From DAOUBP01 sp964513075 (GTDB lineage Bacteria; Chloroflexota; Anaerolineae; CG2-30-64-16): 64,000 nt of DNA. Where the stretch lies: NCBI GenBank assembly GCA_964513075.1, contig CAZELR010000001.1:1-64000 (forward strand), in the 5' to 3' direction. This document shows positions 40,726-50,749 of this stretch, in pieces; position 1 is the stretch's first letter, and every line of letters starts with the position of its first letter. Position numbers and translations under genes: made by a program. The notes beneath the pieces were generated by a model. It ran no database searches. It had not been told where the DNA came from and saw nothing but the letters and a program-made list of their open reading frames with translations.

Positions 40726-43197
40726 TCACGGCGCCGCGGTCGGCGTCTCGGTGTCGCTCGCGGCCGGCGTCGGCGTCGGAGGCGGCAGATTGGCCCTGCC
40801 GGGGCTGGGCGGCCAGTCGGTCCGCCAAACCCAATCCCGGCCCAAGCTATAGCTGCTGTCCGGCTGTAGGGCGCCGTAGCGCACTGTGTCCATCAGCTTG
40901 CCCGCCGCGTTGTACAGGCTCACCGCTCCGCCCGTATCTTCCATCCCCAGCTTGGTCTGCCGATCGTAGAGCACCAGGAATCCTCCGGCCGGCACAGTTG
41001 TCCGTCGCGGCAGCCGGAAGACGCGTTTGGCCCCGCCCCCGCTGGCTTCCAGCGTCCAGCCGCTGAGGTCGATTGCCCGACCGGTGCTGTTTTTGATTTC
41101 GACCCATTCATCGCGTGCAGTGAGCTTTTTGTCGCCATCCCAGTCCACCTTAGCCGGCGCCGGCAGCAGCTCGTTGAGCCAGATGCCCGCGGTTCGCGTG
41201 GGTGTAGGAGTCACGGTTGGCGTCACAGCCGGCGTCGTCGCGGGCGTGCTGGTCTCAGTGGCTGCCGGTGTTTCGGTCGGCGTTGGCGTCTCGGTTGGCG
41301 CCGGCGTCGGTGTCGGCGTTCGTGAAGGCGTCTCTGTCGCGGTCGGCGCCTCTGTTGCCGTAGCCGTCGGCGTCGCGGTCGGCTCTTCGGTGGGCGTCGC
41401 GGTCGGCGTTTGCGTCGGCGTCGCTGTCGCCGTCGCCGTCGGCGTGGCGGTCGGCTCTTCGGTGGGCGTCGCGGTCGGTGTTTGCGTCGGCGTCGCCGTC
41501 GCCGTCGCCGTCGGCGTGGCGGTGGCTGTTGGCGCAGGCGTCGGTGAAGAGGTCGCGGTAGCAGTGGCCGTTGCAGTAGCCGTTGCGGTGGCCGTCGCGG
41601 TAGCCGTTGCGGTGGCCGTCGCGGTAGCCGTCGGCGCGCCTGTGCTCGTAGCGGTCGGCGATGCGGTCCGGGTGGGCGTGCGGCTGGCCGTCGGCGTGGC
41701 GGTCGGCGAAGCCGTCGCCGTGCTGGTCGCTGTGACTGCCGGCAAGGGGAGCATCTCCTGCCACCAGAAGCTGACGAACGCGCCGCCGGTGCGCTCGTAG
41801 TATTCTACGATCACCGTGCGCACCCCGCTTAGCTCAACGTCGACGGTATAGGGCTCCATGCGGCTGCCATCGTGCCACTCATCCAACGTCAGCCGGCCAT
41901 CCACATAGACGCGCACCCCGTCGTCGGCCCGGGCGAACAGACGATAGACTGCCGGTGCAAAGGTCACCTGCCGCGTCCAGCGCGCCGAGAAACCATCTGC
42001 GGGCAGGCCGGCCGCGGGCGCAGCGTTACCCCATTGGAAGCGCAGCGTCGGATCGTTGCGGGTCAGGACAGGCGCGCCCGCCAGCGCTGCGTTGGTCCAA
42101 TACTCACCCTTCCAGTCGGGATAGTTGACGACGGTCAGCCGTTCCCAGCGGAGCTGCACGCGTGCCTGGCCAACTCGTTCGTAGTATTCCAGGCGCAGCG
42201 CGTGCGGGCCGCCGGCCAGGGCGACCTCGGTCGTGAGCTCGCGTGCGCTGCCGTCTTGCCATTCATCGATCAACAACTGGCCATCCGCCCATAGACGCGC
42301 GGCATCATCTACCAACACGTAAAAGCGGTAGGTCCCCGGCTCGAAGTTCAGCGTGCGCGTCCAGCGTGCCGAAAAACCATCGGCCGGGACGCCCGGAGCC
42401 GGCGCGCCGGCGCCCCAACTGAAGTCGACGCTCCAGTCGTCGCGCACCGCCGCCGGCTGGCCGGCCAGGCTAAGGTTAGCGTAATACTCGCCGCGCCAGT
42501 GGGTGATGGGCGCCGGCGTTGCGGTCGGCAAAGGCGTTGCAGTGGGCGGCACGCGGGTGGCCGTGGGCGTGCGGGTGGCCGTCGGCAGCGGCCGCGTCGA
42601 TGTCGGGGCGGGCCGGGTGGCCGTCGGCGGCACGCGGGTGGCCGTGGCCGCAGCGCTCGTAGCAGTCGCCGTCGGCGCCGCGCTCGGCAGGCCGGTGGCA
42701 GTCAGGGTGGGCAGCGCCGCTCCGGTCAGTGTAAACGGAGCCGAGACGCGCAGCCCGCGCGCAAAGTCCGCCGCAACGATCGACACGCGCGGCATCCCGG
42801 TCCAGAGCGGGTCGTTGGGATACGTGAATTTTATCGAGAATTCGCCTGTATCGGTGACGATCGCCGAGGCCTGGTCTCGCCCCGAAGTCGTCCCGGTGGC
42901 CGGGTTTTCCAGCCGGATAAAGACCGTGTCGCCCGCTTGCCAGCCGCGGCCGGTCACGGTGATGCGCGAACCGGGCCCGCCCTGGACCGGCGCGATCTCG
43001 ATGACGGGTGCGCTGGCGGTCGCCGGCGGGGTCGCGGTGGGCGTGCCCTTGTCAGCCTGGACCGGCAGTAGCCGCGGGAAGACGCTGCAACTGGCCGCGG
43101 CCAGTCCGATGCCGGCCAGCACAACAACCACCAGCACGATGATCAGTGTTTTGCCCGATCGGGCGCCGAAATAAGAATGAGTCCCTTGCGTTTCCAT
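40726..43197 (-). CDS. Exported protein with two PA14 domains, Thr-Pro-Ala linkers and a lamin-tail domain
   Basis: The protein has 823 residues and starts behind GGGGAGGGG. An N-terminal anchor or lipoprotein-type signal (IIVLVVVVLAGIGLAAASC) is followed by an IPT-like beta domain (PVIEIAPVQGGPGSRITVTG), a Thr/Pro linker, and two PA14 domains that begin WRGEYYANLSLAG and WKGEYWTNAALAG and contain ADGFSARWTR and EYYER. Then comes a long Thr/Pro/Ala/Glu tract with 24-residue internal repeats. A lamin-tail domain (GIWLNELLPAPAKVDWDGD, DEWVEIKNSTGRAIDLSGW) ends the protein. PA14 often binds sugars; the whole is probably a cell-surface adhesin or carbohydrate-binding protein. Confidence 0.85.
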   Translation of the reverse strand: METQGTHSYFGARSGKTLIIVLVVVVLAGIGLAAASCSVFPRLLPVQADKGTPTATPPATASAPVIEIAPVQGGPGSRITVTGRGWQAGDTVFIRLENPATGTTSGRDQASAIVTDTGEFSIKFTYPNDPLWTGMPRVSIVAADFARGLRVSAPFTLTGAALPTLTATGLPSAAPTATATSAAATATRVPPTATRPAPTSTRPLPTATRTPTATRVPPTATPLPTATPAPITHWRGEYYANLSLAGQPAAVRDDWSVDFSWGAGAPAPGVPADGFSARWTRTLNFEPGTYRFYVLVDDAARLWADGQLLIDEWQDGSARELTTEVALAGGPHALRLEYYERVGQARVQLRWERLTVVNYPDWKGEYWTNAALAGAPVLTRNDPTLRFQWGNAAPAAGLPADGFSARWTRQVTFAPAVYRLFARADDGVRVYVDGRLTLDEWHDGSRMEPYTVDVELSGVRTVIVEYYERTGGAFVSFWWQEMLPLPAVTATSTATASPTATPTASRTPTRTASPTATSTGAPTATATATATATATATATATATATATATSSPTPAPTATATPTATATATPTQTPTATPTEEPTATPTATATATPTQTPTATPTEEPTATPTATATEAPTATETPSRTPTPTPAPTETPTPTETPAATETSTPATTPAVTPTVTPTPTRTAGIWLNELLPAPAKVDWDGDKKLTARDEWVEIKNSTGRAIDLSGWTLEASGGGAKRVFRLPRRTTVPAGGFLVLYDRQTKLGMEDTGGAVSLYNAAGKLMDTVRYGALQPDSSYSLGRDWVWRTDWPPSPGRANLPPPTPTPAASDTETPTAAP
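41378..41523. repeat. 72-bp tandem repeat within the Thr-Pro-Ala linker
   Basis: Two adjoining units of about 72 bp encode PTEEPTATPTATATATPTQT-type repeats of 24 residues. On either side the sequence is a lower-order repeat of GCGGTGGCC/GTCGCGGTAGCC type that encodes poly-(Thr-Ala). Such tracts change length easily and may be hard to assemble correctly. Confidence 0.7.
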
Positions 43198-43511
43198 GAG
43201 CCCCTCCCCATGACCAGCGCGCAGCGTGATGCAAGTCCTGCACGCATATTACACACTCACTAAGACGTTGGACAGTGCTGGAAGTTCCGTTGTGTCGAAA
43301 ACGTCCTCACGAGTTATCCATCCCGCCGCGGTAGGATGCGCGCGGGCACAAACATGGCGAGAGACCGGACTCGAGGCTTTAGCCGGTCACTCTGTTTGAG
43401 CGTCAGACCGCCTGAAGGCTCGAGTCCGCTGACGACGCCAGGTTCTGGGCAGCGGGTTGACCACTCAAGACCGGTTGCGGCAGAACCCCAGCGAAGGATC
43501 CGGGCGCAGTC
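43198..43511. other. Gene-free interval with a diverged interspersed palindrome
   Basis: The interval holds the palindrome at 43367-43427 and otherwise no gene, clear promoter or terminator that I can see. The PA14 protein's ribosome site is at its left end. Confidence 0.5.
43367..43427. repeat. Interspersed palindrome, diverged copy 3
   Basis: Arms of 22 bp match at 18 positions (43367-43388 and 43406-43427). The core CGAGGCTTTAGCCGGTC matches the inner arm of the elements at 14113-14237 and 20304-20428, but the outer arms of those elements are missing. Confidence 0.55.
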
Positions 43512-44957
43512 TCAGCGCCTGCCCAGCCGTCCCCCGCGACCAACCTCGAACACCTCATCGGGAACAGGCAGCGTGGCCGCGGCAGGCGCGGCATTCGGCG
43601 TGGGCCCCGGGGCCGGCAGGGAGAGCAGTGCCGTGCGGCCGGCCGCTGCCCCGGCTTCCACCAGCAGTCGCGGCGCACCGCCGATGATGCAGGGGGAGTT
43701 GCTGCACGTTGCCGGCGGCAGATCGATCACGTATGCGCCGCCCGTAGCGCGCACCGTTTGGGTTGCTCCCAGCACATCGACCAAGGACCCCTCGGCAGCT
43801 ACCGCACGAACCGCCACGCGTCGCGACTGCCGGCTCGTCGTCCACAGCACCGTGGTCGTCCGGCCGCCGCGCTCGAAGGTGATCGCCTCGACGCCGTCGC
43901 TCTGCTCTCGGCGCACGGTCTCGAAGTCGCGCAGGTAGGTCGTGGCCGTCTTGTACGCCGCATAGGCCGGCCGCGGCGAGTCATCCCCGCGCAGCAGCCC
44001 GTACGGCTCGATCGATTCGGGATGATCGGCGGTGTTGCGCAGCTTGTAGAACGCCACCCGGCTGGCCCCGGCCGCGAACGCCAGGCTGAACTCCTGGATC
44101 ACGAACGCGGCCTGCTCGGCCTGCGTGATGGCGAAGCGCGGGGTCGACCATGGCAGCTCCTGCCGATCGTCGGACGGCGGCGCGTTGGTCTCGTTGATCC
44201 ACAGCGCCTTGCCGGCCATCCCGTGCCGCGCCAGCGACGCCCGCGCCTCCGCCAGCACCTGCGGGGTCTGGCTGGGGTTGAAGTAGAGGTGGTAGATCGC
44301 AGCATCGAAGTAGAAGCCGTGGGCCGCCGCGTCGGGATCGGCCGCCAGCACATCCAGCAGGCGGTCCAGATAGCGCGTCCGGCCATGAGCCCAATCCCAG
44401 AAGTAGGTAAGTCCCGCGATATGCACCTGCTGGGTCGGGTCGACCTCCTTGATCGCCAGGTACGCGGTCTTCAGCAGTTGCGCGTACTCCTCGACCGTGC
44501 CGGCCCACGTCTGCCCCGGATGGCCCGCCTCCCACACGTCCGGCTCGTTCCAGATGACCCAGTGGCCGACGCGGCCGCGGTACTGCTGCGCCATGCGCCG
44601 GGCGAACGCGGCCCACGCGTCCATGTCCGGCACGCTGCGCGCACCGTCCGCCGGATTGCGCGCGGCCCAGGCCGGCGTGCCGATCAGCACCGCAACCACC
44701 TGCCGCCCCGCAGCCAGCTCCGCGTCGATCAACGGATCGGGCACGTTGGCCGGCTTCCAATCGTCGCGGCCGGCCGGCTGGATCACATCCCACCGCAGGA
44801 TGATCCGCGTATAACCCGCGCCCGCCTCGGTGGCCGCCGCGCCGTTGACGAACGCCTCCACGATGCCGAAGCGCGGGTCGGGCGCCTCCGCGTGGACGGA
44901 TGCCGGCGCCAGGCAGCACAGGAAGAGGGTCACTAAGAGCACTAACGCTGTTCGCAT
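43512..44957 (-). CDS. Secreted glycoside-hydrolase-like TIM-barrel protein
   Basis: The protein has 481 residues with a Sec signal peptide (ALVLLVTLFLCCLAPASVHA). The barrel shows GAGYTRIILRWDVIQP on an early strand, the acid/base candidate Glu138 in HWVIWNEPDVWEAG, and the nucleophile candidate Glu256 in ALWINETNAPP. This spacing fits clan GH-A enzymes, nearest in look to GH39/GH5-like proteins. A small beta domain (residues about 360-440) and a Pro/Ala tail follow. The polysaccharide acted on cannot be told. The ribosome site is weak (GATGAAAG). Confidence 0.75.
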   Translation of the reverse strand: MRTALVLLVTLFLCCLAPASVHAEAPDPRFGIVEAFVNGAAATEAGAGYTRIILRWDVIQPAGRDDWKPANVPDPLIDAELAAGRQVVAVLIGTPAWAARNPADGARSVPDMDAWAAFARRMAQQYRGRVGHWVIWNEPDVWEAGHPGQTWAGTVEEYAQLLKTAYLAIKEVDPTQQVHIAGLTYFWDWAHGRTRYLDRLLDVLAADPDAAAHGFYFDAAIYHLYFNPSQTPQVLAEARASLARHGMAGKALWINETNAPPSDDRQELPWSTPRFAITQAEQAAFVIQEFSLAFAAGASRVAFYKLRNTADHPESIEPYGLLRGDDSPRPAYAAYKTATTYLRDFETVRREQSDGVEAITFERGGRTTTVLWTTSRQSRRVAVRAVAAEGSLVDVLGATQTVRATGGAYVIDLPPATCSNSPCIIGGAPRLLVEAGAAAGRTALLSLPAPGPTPNAAPAAATLPVPDEVFEVGRGGRLGRR

Positions 44958-44976
44958 CTTTCATCTTTTGAATGCA

Positions 44977-45008
44977 AGAAACCCGGTTTCCGCGGAAACC
45001 GGGTTTCT
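44977..45008. terminator. AAACCCGGTTTCC palindrome after the ATP synthase operon
   Basis: A perfect 16-bp-arm palindrome (44977-44992 and 44993-45008) lies 23 bases beyond the atpC stop codon and belongs to the AAACC-GGTTTCT repeat family. On the minus strand it ends GGGTTTCTTG, so it may also help terminate the atp transcript. Confidence 0.6.
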
Positions 45009-45031
45009 GAATTATTGTCTCAGGATGCAGA

Positions 45032-45499
45032 CTACTTCTGGTCGCTGCTAAGATCCCTGCTCGGCGCCGATGGATGCCAGCCGCTCTTGTGCCCGCCCAC
45101 CCGCAAACGAATCTGCGAGCGCTTCAGGGCCATCTCGATGCCGGCGCGTTCCTCGCGCGAGGGTGCCTCGGCCAGCAGCTTTTCGGCGCGGGCGCGGGCG
45201 GCTTCGGCGCGCTGCAGGTCGATCTCGTCAGCGCTCTCGACCGTGCGGGCCAGGATGTTGACGTGATCGGGCCGGACCTCCATCCATCCGCCGCTGACCG
45301 CAAAGCTCAGATCTGGCTCGCCTTCCCGCTTCACCAGCACCTCGCCGGGCGCCAGGATGGTCATCAGCGGCGCATGTTTGGGCAGGATGCCCAGTTGCCC
45401 TTCGCTGCCGGGCGCCAGGATCTCGATCACGTCGCCGGAAAAGACCATGTGATCCTGGGAGACGAAGTCCAGGCGGATGACGGCTGTGCTGTTCGCCAC
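45032..45499 (-). CDS. atpC: ATP synthase epsilon subunit
   Basis: The protein has 155 residues with a GTG start at 45499, behind GAGAGG and two bases after atpD. The beta-sandwich N-terminus is clear (GDVIEILAPGSEGQLGILPKHAPLMTIL), followed by the helical hairpin (SADEIDLQRAEAARARAEKLL). It couples rotation of gamma to the c ring and can inhibit ATP hydrolysis. It ends with a short basic tail. It is the last gene of the operon. Confidence 0.93.
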   Translation of the reverse strand: MANSTAVIRLDFVSQDHMVFSGDVIEILAPGSEGQLGILPKHAPLMTILAPGEVLVKREGEPDLSFAVSGGWMEVRPDHVNILARTVESADEIDLQRAEAARARAEKLLAEAPSREERAGIEMALKRSQIRLRVGGHKSGWHPSAPSRDLSSDQK

Positions 45500-45501
45500 G
45501 A

Positions 45502-46905
45502 TTAGCCTCTCAGTTGTTTGCCCTTGATCACGGCGTCCTGGATCGTGCCGACCATGTAGAACGCCTGCTCGGGCAGGTCGTCGTACTTGCCGTCCAGGAT
45601 CTCCTGGAACCCAGCGATGGTGTCCATCAGCTTGACGTAAACGCCGGCAGTGCCGGTGAACGTCTCGGCTACGAACATCGGTTGGGTGAGGAAGCGCTGG
45701 ATCTTGCGGGCGCGGGCGACGGTGATCCGGTCCTCCTCGCTCAACTCCTCCACGCCCAGGATGGCAATGATGTCTTGCAGGTCCCGGTAGCGCTGGAGGG
45801 TGCGCTGCACCGCGCGCGCCACGCGATAATGCTCCTCGCCGACCACCAGGGGGTCCAGGATGCGGCTGGTGGAGGCCAACGGATCGACCGCGGGGAAGAG
45901 CGCCTGCTCGGCCAATGAGCGCTCCAGGCTGATGCTGGCGTCCAGGTGCGCAAAGGTCGTGGCCGGGGCCGGGTCGGTGTAGTCGTCAGCAGGCACGTAA
46001 ACGGCCTGCATCGAGGTGATGGAGCCGGTCTTGGTGGAGCAGATGCGCTCCTGCAGCTCGCCCATGTCGGTGCCCAGGGTGGGTTGGTAGCCCACGGCGC
46101 TGGGCAGGCGGCCCAGCAGCGATGACACCTCGGAGCCGGCCTGCACGAAGCGGAAGATGTTATCGATGAAGAGCAGCACGTCGCGGCCCTGGTCGCGGAA
46201 ATATTCCGCCAGCGTGACCGCGGTCAGGCCGACGCGCAACCGTGCACCGGGCGGTTCGTTCATCTGGCCGAAGACCATGGCCGTGCTGTTGATGACGCCT
46301 GAGTCGATCATCTCGTGCCAGAGGTCATTGCCCTCGCGGCTGCGCTCGCCCACGCCCGCGAAGACCGAATAGCCGGCGTGGAATTTGGCGATGTTGTGGA
46401 TCAGCTCCTGGATGACGACCGTCTTGCCGACGCCGGCGCCGCCGAAGATGGCCGTCTTGCCGCCCTTAGTAAACGGCGCGATCAGGTCGACGACCTTGAT
46501 GCCGGTCTCGAACACCTCGGCCTGGGTGGACTGGTCGACCAACAGGGGAGCCAGGCGATGGATCGAATAGTGGTCGGCCGCCTCGACGGGCGTGTCGGAG
46601 TCCAGGGTGTCGCCCAGCACGTTGAAGATGCGGCCCAGGGTGCCCGGTCCCACCGGAACCTTGATCGGCGCGCCGGTCCCGACGATGTCCATGCCGCGGC
46701 GCAGGCCGTCGGTGCTGGACATGGCCACGGCGCGGACCCAGCCGTCGCCGCGCTGGCTCTGCACCTCGCAGACCAGGCGACCGCCATCATCTAGCCGGAT
46801 CTCGAGCGAGTCGTAGATGTCCGGCAGATCTTCCGGCGCGAAAGCCGCGTCCACCACGGGACCGATGATCTGGACTACTTTACCGATTGCGCCGCTCTTT
46901 GACAT
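45502..46905 (-). CDS. atpD: ATP synthase beta subunit
   Basis: The catalytic subunit has 467 residues. Walker A is GGAGVGKTVVIQEL (near residue 153) and the Walker B region is DVLLFIDNIFRF; GERSREGNDL and the ALFPAVDPLASTSRIL signature are also present. It forms the three catalytic sites of F1 with alpha. The gap to the upstream gamma gene is 139 bases and is filled by a 7-bp repeat hairpin, unlike the other gaps in this operon. Confidence 0.96.
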   Translation of the reverse strand: MSKSGAIGKVVQIIGPVVDAAFAPEDLPDIYDSLEIRLDDGGRLVCEVQSQRGDGWVRAVAMSSTDGLRRGMDIVGTGAPIKVPVGPGTLGRIFNVLGDTLDSDTPVEAADHYSIHRLAPLLVDQSTQAEVFETGIKVVDLIAPFTKGGKTAIFGGAGVGKTVVIQELIHNIAKFHAGYSVFAGVGERSREGNDLWHEMIDSGVINSTAMVFGQMNEPPGARLRVGLTAVTLAEYFRDQGRDVLLFIDNIFRFVQAGSEVSSLLGRLPSAVGYQPTLGTDMGELQERICSTKTGSITSMQAVYVPADDYTDPAPATTFAHLDASISLERSLAEQALFPAVDPLASTSRILDPLVVGEEHYRVARAVQRTLQRYRDLQDIIAILGVEELSEEDRITVARARKIQRFLTQPMFVAETFTGTAGVYVKLMDTIAGFQEILDGKYDDLPEQAFYMVGTIQDAVIKGKQLRG

Positions 46906-46954
46906 GGTTGTTTTCTCCGCTTACTCAGTAACTGTTACACTGTACTGCCTGCTG

Positions 46955-47042
46955 CGTACTGCGTATTTCGTGGTGCGTGGTGCGTGTTCCGTTTGCCCGG
47001 CGACCAAAAATACGCAATACGCAATACGCAATACGCAGTACG
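46955..47042. repeat. 7-bp repeat hairpin inside the ATP synthase operon
   Basis: Perfect 13-bp outer arms (CGTACTGCGTATT at 46955-46967 and complement at 47030-47042) enclose GTGCGTG-type units on the left and AATACGC-type units on the right. It fills the atpG-atpD spacer and would form a strong hairpin in the transcript, but it is not followed by a T run. Confidence 0.75.
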
Positions 47043-47044
47043 AA

Positions 47045-47917
47045 TCACGCCTGCGCCAGTGCGCCCGTGCCGCCCACGATGTCCAGCAATTCCTTCGTGA
47101 TCGCTTCCTGGCGGGCCTTGTTGTACACGAGGGTCAAATCCCCGATCAGGTCATTGGCCGCATCGGTGGCGTTGCGCATGGCGACCATACGGGCGGACTG
47201 CTCGCTGGCAATGGCCTCATAGACGGCCTGCAAGATCTGGATCTCGGTCAAGCCCTGCAGCACTTCGCCCAGGATCGTTTGTGGATCCGGCTCGAAGATG
47301 TAATCGGCGGCCATCGGCGTCTCAGGCTCGGCCGGCACAATGGGCAGCAGGTGCCACAGTGTCGGTTCCAAGCGCAGCGTGCTCTTGAACTCGGTAAAGA
47401 TCATATCCACTGCGTCGTAGTCGCCGGAGATGAAATCCTCGATGAGCACGCTGGCCACCGGCGTGATATCCTTGCTGGTGGGCCGGTCGCTCAGGCCGGT
47501 GAACTCGGCGTGCAGCGGCGGCCCGTGGCGCAGCGTCCAGTCGCGGCCCTTGCGGCCGATGGTCACCAGGCTGACCTCCAGCCCCTGCGCTTCCCACTCC
47601 CGGATCTGTTCGATGGCCTTGTGGATGACATTGCCGTTATACGCGCCGGCCAGGCCGCGGTCGCCCGTGATCAGCAAGAGGCAGACCTTCTTGATGGGCC
47701 GCTGCTGGAGCAACGGCTGCTCGGCTGCGTTGGAGCGCCGCAAGCGCGCCAGATATTTCAACACGTCCCAGGCCCTGGAGGCATAGGGCCGCGTCGCCAG
47801 CACCTGCTGCTGTGCCTTGCGCATCTTGGCCGCGGCCACCGTCTCCATCGCCTTGGTGACTTTGGCGATGTTCTTGACGCTGCGGATGCGGCGACGGATT
47901 TCGCGTGTGCTCGGCAT
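47045..47917 (-). CDS. atpG: ATP synthase gamma subunit
   Basis: The rotor shaft has 290 residues and starts behind AAGGA. The N-terminal coiled-coil helix (REIRRRIRSVKNIAKVTKAMETVAAAKMRKAQ) and the C-terminal helix (RMVAMRNATDAANDLIGDLTLVYNKARQEAITKEL) are both typical; GDRGLAGAYN is the conserved central loop. The C-terminus (DIVGGTGALAQA) is slightly longer than in E. coli. Confidence 0.95.
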   Translation of the reverse strand: MPSTREIRRRIRSVKNIAKVTKAMETVAAAKMRKAQQQVLATRPYASRAWDVLKYLARLRRSNAAEQPLLQQRPIKKVCLLLITGDRGLAGAYNGNVIHKAIEQIREWEAQGLEVSLVTIGRKGRDWTLRHGPPLHAEFTGLSDRPTSKDITPVASVLIEDFISGDYDAVDMIFTEFKSTLRLEPTLWHLLPIVPAEPETPMAADYIFEPDPQTILGEVLQGLTEIQILQAVYEAIASEQSARMVAMRNATDAANDLIGDLTLVYNKARQEAITKELLDIVGGTGALAQA

Positions 47918-47936
47918 ACCCGTTCCTTATGACACT

Positions 47937-49448
<1,512 letters not shown>

Positions 49449-49460
49449 TGATGACCCCTT

Positions 49461-49982
49461 TTAGTTTACACCCAACGTATGCTTCATGGCTGCCAACTTG
49501 CTTGCCACACTGCTATCGATCAGTTTGTCACCCACGCGCACGATGATCCCCCCCAGGATGCTGGGGTCGACGCGGTAGGTGAAAGCCAGTCCTGTGCCGT
49601 ACTGCGCTGACAGCTTGTCTTCCAGCGCCTGGCGTTGATCGCCATCCAGCGCGGTCGCCGTCACGACCTCGGCCGCAATGGGCGCGGCTTCGGCGCGACG
49701 CAGGCGGAGCGCGGCCGTGATGTCAGCCAGCAGGCCCAGGTCGCCGCCTTGCATCAGCGTGTACAGCAGGTTGCGCACCGGCGGATCGGTGTCGGCGGGC
49801 AGGATGGCGTCCAACGCTGCCTGACGCTTCGCAAAATCTGCGCCCATGGCCTGCAGACGATCGACCAGCGAACGGTTTCCGGCCAGCGTCCGCTCGACGC
49901 CCTCCAGGGTGCTCAGCCAACGTTCGAACGCCGCCTCGAAAAAGGCGCTCGCATAACTTTGTGCGCGTTCACCCGTGTTCAT
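49461..49982 (-). CDS. atpH: ATP synthase delta subunit
   Basis: The peripheral-stalk subunit has 173 residues. The N-terminal helical domain (ERAQSYASAFFEAAFERW) and the C-terminal region (YRVDPSILGGIIVRVGDKLIDSSVASKLAAM) follow the OSCP/delta pattern, with the GGxxxxxGDxxxDxSxxxxL signature present. It joins the b subunits to the top of the F1 head. It starts three bases after the atpF stop. Confidence 0.93.
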   Translation of the reverse strand: MNTGERAQSYASAFFEAAFERWLSTLEGVERTLAGNRSLVDRLQAMGADFAKRQAALDAILPADTDPPVRNLLYTLMQGGDLGLLADITAALRLRRAEAAPIAAEVVTATALDGDQRQALEDKLSAQYGTGLAFTYRVDPSILGGIIVRVGDKLIDSSVASKLAAMKHTLGVN

Positions 49983-49985
49983 GCG

Positions 49986-50474
49986 TCACTTGCCCAATTC
50001 GGCCAGGAACTGGTCCACCAGTTTGCGCTGGATGTTCGGGTCTACGACCTGACCCAGCACGCGCTGTGTGGCCGCCATGGACAGGTCGGCGATCTGGTTC
50101 TGCACATCGGCCAGGACATGCGCCTTTTCCTGCGCAGCTTCCTCGCGGGCCTTCTGACGGATCTCGTCAGCTTCACGCTGCGCCTCAGCTTTGATCTCGG
50201 CGCCAACCTTCTCGCCGGTCTGGGCTGCCTGGGCGATGATCTCCTGCGCCGCGCGCTGCGCTTCCGTGAGCTTGCGGTCGTAGTCTTGCTGTGCCTTGGC
50301 CGCAGCCTCGCGCGCCGCGTCTACGTCTGCCATGCTGCGCGCGATACGTTCCTTGCGCTGATTCAGCATTCTTAGGATCGGCTTGTACAGCAACAGATAC
50401 AGCAGCGCCGTCAAGAGTGTGAAGTTGACGAGCTGCGAAACAAGTAATCCGAGATTGATGCCGAGCTTTTCCAA
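49986..50474 (-). CDS. atpF: ATP synthase b subunit
   Basis: The start is a TTG at 50474, seven bases behind AAAGGAGG, giving 162 residues. An N-terminal membrane helix (LVNFTLLTALLYLLLYKPIL) is followed by a long charged helix (ERIARSMADVDAAREAAAKAQQDYDRKL and on) that makes the peripheral stalk. There is only one b gene, so the stalk is a homodimer. Confidence 0.94.
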   Translation of the reverse strand: MEKLGINLGLLVSQLVNFTLLTALLYLLLYKPILRMLNQRKERIARSMADVDAAREAAAKAQQDYDRKLTEAQRAAQEIIAQAAQTGEKVGAEIKAEAQREADEIRQKAREEAAQEKAHVLADVQNQIADLSMAATQRVLGQVVDPNIQRKLVDQFLAELGK

Positions 50475-50500
50475 AGAGGTGCCTCCTTTGGTAAGTTCGT

Positions 50501-50728
50501 CTAGACGAACTTGATGATCAGCGCAACGACCAGGGCGTAGATCGCGATCGCTTCGGCGAACGCCATGCCCAGGATCATGTTCGTGCGGACCATGCCGGCC
50601 GCTTCGGGGTTGCGCCCCATGGCTTCCATGGCCTTCGCGCCCACGAGGCCCACACCGATACCCGGACCGATAGCACCGAGGCCAATCGCCAATGCGGCGC
50701 CGATAGCCTTGAGTCCTTCTACGTCCAT
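50501..50728 (-). CDS. atpE: ATP synthase c subunit (H+-type)
   Basis: The proteolipid has 75 residues and starts behind AAGGAGAG. It has two membrane helices around the polar loop RNPEAAGMVR. The ion-binding carboxylate is the Glu in AFAEAIAIYALVVAL. The sodium-type Gln and Ser/Thr ligands are not evident around it, so proton coupling is expected. Confidence 0.95.
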   Translation of the reverse strand: MDVEGLKAIGAALAIGLGAIGPGIGVGLVGAKAMEAMGRNPEAAGMVRTNMILGMAFAEAIAIYALVVALIIKFV

Positions 50729-50749
50729 GTGTCTCTCCTTAAGATGTGA

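Noticed and set aside
41027..41800. A Val/Gly-rich 257-residue plus-strand frame
   Set aside because: It is the complement of the Thr-Pro-Ala repeat linker of the PA14 protein; its regular GVAVGV pattern follows from the DNA repeat.
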